Of a stretch of 60,000 nucleotides of DNA, positions 58,401 to 60,000 are shown piece after piece. Location of the stretch: contig NC_087072.1 of assembly GCF_026151205.1 (NCBI RefSeq), positions 3,183,375 to 3,243,374 of the forward strand, given 5' to 3'. Both the position numbers and the translations under genes were made by a program. The notes under the pieces are model-generated. The model did no database searches. It was not told the origin of the DNA and worked only from the letters and a program-made list of their open reading frames with translations. Source of the DNA: Bolinopsis microptera. Taxonomy: Eukaryota; Ctenophora; Tentaculata; Lobata; Bolinopsidae. The first letter of the stretch is position 1. The number at the start of each line of letters is the position of its first letter.

Positions 58401-58823
58401 ATGAGAGCAATTCATCTGTTATTCTCCTTGTTGTATGAATCTCATAATTTAACGTTTTCCACACCTTTCCATTAATTTTGATCCTACCGCATAATTTCGT
58501 ACAATCAGAAATTTCCCGTATGATTTCGCATAGTTTTTATACAGCCACAAAATTGTGCATAGTAAGAGTCTGTGGCGTGACAAAAAATTTAAATAACAAA
58601 AAAATTTAAAAAGTAAGATATTCTGAGTCTTTGAGTTTTCTTGCTCCCAGATTGTTACTGTCAGAGGTTTCTGTTGGCTAAAAACGCTTAAATGTAAAAT
58701 TTTATAATTTCAGCGTTGAATAAAGACATTTTACACAAGTTACTGACACTGATGTGGTCGGACTACAGTGAGAACATCAAGTCAGTTGCTGGTGAAACGA
58801 TTGGGGTTAAAGGATATGGTCAT
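46487..58823 (+). CDS. HEAT/armadillo-repeat protein (HEATR4-like), at least 15 exons, 3' end outside or unresolved
   Basis: Predicted scaffold protein of alpha-solenoid type; molecular role unknown. Exons: 46487-46584, 46893-47125, 47276-47343, 47615-47791, 48003-48088, 48211-48353, 48469-48681, 48813-49006, 49282-49476, 49799-49886, 50577-50679, 51602-51716, 53486-53683, 53959-54052, 58714-58823. Phases match at every junction and give 705 residues so far. The N-terminal third is charged and unrecognised (WDEYVLNKLSFDTADIIV). HEAT helices appear from exon 10: HVRITAAIACGAALGF, RVQCSSAVTLLAIGASNER, WAAVQCLAMENVTER, LIRVTATKLLVRLS. The general plan resembles vertebrate HEATR4 (about 1000 residues) but I am not sure of orthology. 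Exon 7 and exon 9 acceptors are weak. Intron 14 (4.7 kb) contains an antisense vWA gene. A donor follows 58823, so further exons exist; none was found before 60000. Confidence 0.8.
49091..49289. repeat. 44-56-bp tandem repeat carrying a splice acceptor
   Basis: Four units start AATCACCAGATTATACC at 49091, 49147, 49191 and 49236. The first and last contain TAATTTGCAAGACGACCTA; in the last one this is the proposed acceptor of exon 9 of the HEAT-repeat gene. So the acceptor region itself has been copied. Confidence 0.85.
49598..49707. repeat. 110-bp miniature inverted-repeat element
   Basis: 17-base perfect terminal inverted repeats TTTGATAGTTGGTGACG (49598-49614) and its complement (49691-49707) enclose about 76 bases. 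It lies about 90 bases before exon 10 of the HEAT-repeat gene. Confidence 0.7.
49835..50235. repeat. 114-bp tandem repeat of an exon end and its donor, four copies
   Basis: The 3' part of exon 10 (from GCAGCTATAGCTTGTGG), its GGGTGAGTG donor and about 50 bases of CTGTTACATTAC microsatellite are repeated at 49835, 49949, 50063 and 50177, exactly 114 bases apart. As 114 is a multiple of three and no unit holds a stop, the frame stays open across all four to 50296. The first donor (49887) joins exon 11 in phase, and so would each later one. Confidence 0.95.
50381..50576. repeat. 12-bp microsatellite CTGTTACATTAC
   Basis: About 16 units with one variant (TTAACTG) and one extra T near the end. 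The last unit ends TTACAG and forms the splice acceptor of HEAT-gene exon 11 at 50577. Confidence 0.95.
50764..51519. mobile_element. 756-bp inverted-repeat element in HEAT-gene intron 11
   Basis: The ends share AAAGTCAGTACCCATACGTTGG (50793-50814) inverted at 51489-51510, outside which lie a G run (left) and GGCCCCC (right). The region around it is duplicated: a phrase with CTACTATTGATTCTCC near 50702-50733 recurs diverged near 51522-51551, and the exon 11 donor region recurs at 50736-50759. No coding content was recognised. Confidence 0.6.
51752..52484. mobile_element. 733-bp fold-back element flanked by TTAA
   Basis: Two arms of about 360 bases (51752-52117 and 52120-52484) are near-identical inverted copies meeting at TTTTTAGAGGTCC. 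The outer ends read TTAAGGGGGCCGGGG and its complement, so TTAA may be the target site, as in piggyBac- and Kolobok-type insertions. It has no ORF of note. It sits in HEAT-gene intron 12; a transcript could form a very long hairpin. Confidence 0.85.
52485..53485. other. Rest of HEAT-gene intron 12
   Basis: AT-rich with scattered GCGCGC phrases near 53090-53160. Short ORFs on both strands carry no motif. Nothing else is recognised. Confidence 0.4.
54251..58018 (-). CDS. Secreted von Willebrand A protein (hemicentin/VWA7-like), nested in HEAT-gene intron 14
   Basis: Predicted secreted adhesion or matrix protein. Exon 1 is 58018-57470 (183 codons) and exon 2 is 55798-54251 (515 codons plus TAA), joined in phase 0: 698 residues. 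A hydrophobic leader (MLLCFALALLRFNGVQA) is a likely signal peptide. An unclassified N-terminal region with CKEALKHCKNR follows. The vWA domain starts LGLLIDNTGSMADDIDQ, with MIDAS D172-N-T-G-S176, and continues in exon 2 with MTFGDPDYE, GGDCPEMTCQAIEQML, IFVFTDASSKD and VLTGICG, the pattern of hemicentin N termini and VWA7. After it lie an acidic DDWDEDDWDEDEDW run and two basic sites (KRKKRD, RRRRQ) that look like furin cleavage sites, then a beta-rich region. The start ATG is the only one giving a leader. The intron is nearly filled by a transposon-like element. Confidence 0.9.
55984..57439. mobile_element. 1456-bp element with TIRs and 8-bp target duplications
   Basis: AACCTAAT flanks both sides (55976-55983 and 57440-57447). 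Ends are G8 then CCAATGGCATAAA on the left, and its inverse with a C run on the right; subterminal blocks with ATGGAGAAAATGGAG recur at both ends. Inside, a 246-bp unit repeats in tandem (56142, 56388, partial 56634) and then appears inverted (about 56717-57050). The 71-codon ORFs inside are by-products of the repeats. The 8-bp duplication fits hAT-like insertion. It makes up most of the vWA gene's only intron. Confidence 0.85.
58019..58713. other. Interval between the vWA start and HEAT-gene exon 15
   Basis: Should include the minus-strand promoter of the vWA gene. The repeated phrase AATTTTGATCCTACCGCAT-like is not clear enough to call. A 63-codon plus ORF (58142-58333) has no motif and no splice support. 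Confidence 0.35.
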
Positions 58824-59052
58824 GTGAGTCCATCTTATTGTTTATAAGTTATTTGATTATATTAGGCTAATGATAGTAAATTAGTTTGTTTTTTTTTTTT
58901 CAAAACAAAAACTGTTTTTCGTCCTAAATTTTATAATTTAAACCCTTACACAGATCAAGTAAAAATCTTGTGAAAAATACCTAATCCGGAGAAAGTAAAA
59001 CCACAGCGAAATTGAAAGAAACAGATAGTGTCAGAAGAGTCTCATAAAATCA

Positions 59053-59058
59053 GTTTAT
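59053..59058 (-). terminator. Polyadenylation signal of the OST-alpha-like gene
   Basis: AATAAA on the minus strand only a few bases after the TGA stop (59063-59061). The closeness implies a very short 3' UTR. Confidence 0.5.
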
Positions 59059-59060
59059 TC

Positions 59061-60000
59061 TCACAAAGTTGTAGACCCCGAGTACTCGTCCATTTCCTGA
59101 TACCGGCGATTAATGCCTCCCATTGTTGAGAACCTGTCACCCCTGACCTGGGAGGTGACTCTATGTCCCAGTACCTGGCCCTGGTACAGATCTGGCTCAA
59201 CTCCCTGGAGTAGGTCCGGGTGAGACCTCCTCCAGTTGTCCTCCAGCGCCTCCTCCACGTGGTTCATCATCTCGGCGCTCAGTGAGCCGTAGCCCGGTAC
59301 GTACTCAAACTCGGGACTGTCCACCCCACTGTCCACCCGCACCAACGTGTCCGACATCAGGTCCCGCATGTCCTCCGTCTGGGAGCCGGTGTTTCCGCGC
59401 TGCTGTTTGGGGAGCAGAGGGGTCGTCTCCATCGTGCAGGGGTCATCGCCGTGGAAGGCCCTGTGCGCGAGCACAACAGCGAAACACAGCTGCGCTGGGA
59501 CCAGTAGGTTGTGGATAACATCCACCATGACGCGCTTGTTGAACAAGTCTATCGGAGGGATGAGATGCATGGCAGAGAAGAGTTTGAGTATGAAGCCCTG
59601 CAACCCTACCACCAGGAAACAGATCCTCACTGCCACCCACTTTCTCCTTATTGAACTGGACACTTCCGGGTAGAACTGCTGGGTGATGGATAGGAACCGC
59701 CTCATTGACCTGATCCCCATGATAAACAGTGTCACCCCAAGCACTTGTAAAATGTCCTCTAAAATCTCACTCACTTCAAATGCCACTGTGACCATTATCA
59801 CCACCATGTAGGTGATAACACCCGTATAAACCAGAACTTTATTCGTTCGGAGCCTTCCTTTGGTTATGGCAATCTCCTTCTGGTACGAGCAGCACAAACA
59901 CAGCACTTTAGCTTCGTAAACAAATCCAGGGAGGAGTCTGACCAGATCATCCCAGTCACCGTAATAACTGGATATGTACTGGTAAAACTGGAGAATGCAG
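59061..60000 (-). CDS. Multi-pass membrane protein, OST-alpha/TMEM184-like, C-terminal part
   Basis: The frame is open from the window end to TGA at 59061, about 312 codons, so the N terminus lies beyond 60000. It begins with FYQYISSYYGDWDDLVRLLPG, then a Cys-rich CLCCSYQ turn, and at least four hydrophobic spans (around VYTGVITYMVVIMVTVAF, ILQVLGVTLFIMGI, VAVRICFLVVGLQGFIL and VDVIHNLLVPAQLCFAVVLAH), then a hydrophilic tail of about 130 residues ending GSTTL. The SYYG block, Cys cluster and span layout recall the Solute_trans_a family (OST-alpha, TMEM184), which carry bile acids and steroid conjugates or have unknown substrates. Identification is moderate. It converges on the HEAT gene; whether it is also nested in it depends on where the HEAT gene ends. 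Confidence 0.55.
   Translation of the reverse strand, partial: CILQFYQYISSYYGDWDDLVRLLPGFVYEAKVLCLCCSYQKEIAITKGRLRTNKVLVYTGVITYMVVIMVTVAFEVSEILEDILQVLGVTLFIMGIRSMRRFLSITQQFYPEVSSSIRRKWVAVRICFLVVGLQGFILKLFSAMHLIPPIDLFNKRVMVDVIHNLLVPAQLCFAVVLAHRAFHGDDPCTMETTPLLPKQQRGNTGSQTEDMRDLMSDTLVRVDSGVDSPEFEYVPGYGSLSAEMMNHVEEALEDNWRRSHPDLLQGVEPDLYQGQVLGHRVTSQVRGDRFSTMGGINRRYQEMDEYSGSTTL

Noticed and set aside
1-60000. CRISPR arrays, bacterial operons, LTR retroviruses
   Set aside because: Repeats found are tandem, inverted or transposon-like without spacers; genes have spliceosomal introns; no gag/protease/integrase or paired LTRs were recognised.

Overview
The window is animal nuclear DNA. It is AT-rich, its genes are broken by GT-AG introns, and its families are metazoan: a MAPK15/ERK7-type kinase, a Golgi carbohydrate sulfotransferase, a TLX-like NKL homeobox gene, a hemicentin/VWA7-like von Willebrand A protein, a cholinesterase-fold esterase, a HEAT-repeat protein and an OST-alpha-like membrane protein. 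Remnants of LINE retrotransposons and many hairpin or inverted-repeat elements are present. A non-vertebrate animal, perhaps a cnidarian, fits best, but the species cannot be fixed from the sequence alone.

Layout. 1-6.3 kb holds only repeats: a dispersed GC-rich family, a 2.74-kb element with perfect 39-bp terminal inverted repeats (1961-4704), a 635-bp inverted-repeat element (5315-5949) and a LINE remnant. 7.3-20.0 kb (+) is the complete MAPK15 coding region in 13 exons. Its 7-kb intron 6 contains a complete six-exon carbohydrate sulfotransferase gene on the opposite strand (13583-10919), a tRNA-Ser(AGA) gene and one end of a second copy of the 2.74-kb element. 21.1-22.8 kb (-) is an intronless esterase with intact catalytic residues but two frame breaks. 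23-37 kb is mostly gene-free, with a LINE 3' fragment at 27.9-28.4 kb and two doubtful orphan exons. 38.0-39.3 kb (+) is the 3' part of the homeobox gene, preceded by two zero-loop palindromes. 39.7-44.6 kb is repeat-rich and ends in a LINE RNase H fragment.

46.5 kb to beyond 58.8 kb (+) is a HEAT-repeat gene of at least 15 coding exons. Its introns are full of inverted-repeat elements, and one exon end plus its splice donor is repeated four times at an exact 114-bp period that keeps frame. A complete two-exon vWA gene lies antisense inside its intron 14 (58018-54251), and that gene's only intron is almost filled by a 1456-bp transposon-like element with 8-bp target duplications. 59.06-60 kb (-) is the C-terminal part of a multi-pass membrane protein that runs off the window.

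The main themes are nested antisense genes, with elements nested inside them, and introns shaped by tandem repeats. I see no operon or pathway linking the genes. Exon boundaries were worked out by eye from splice signals, reading phase and family motifs, without transcript data.
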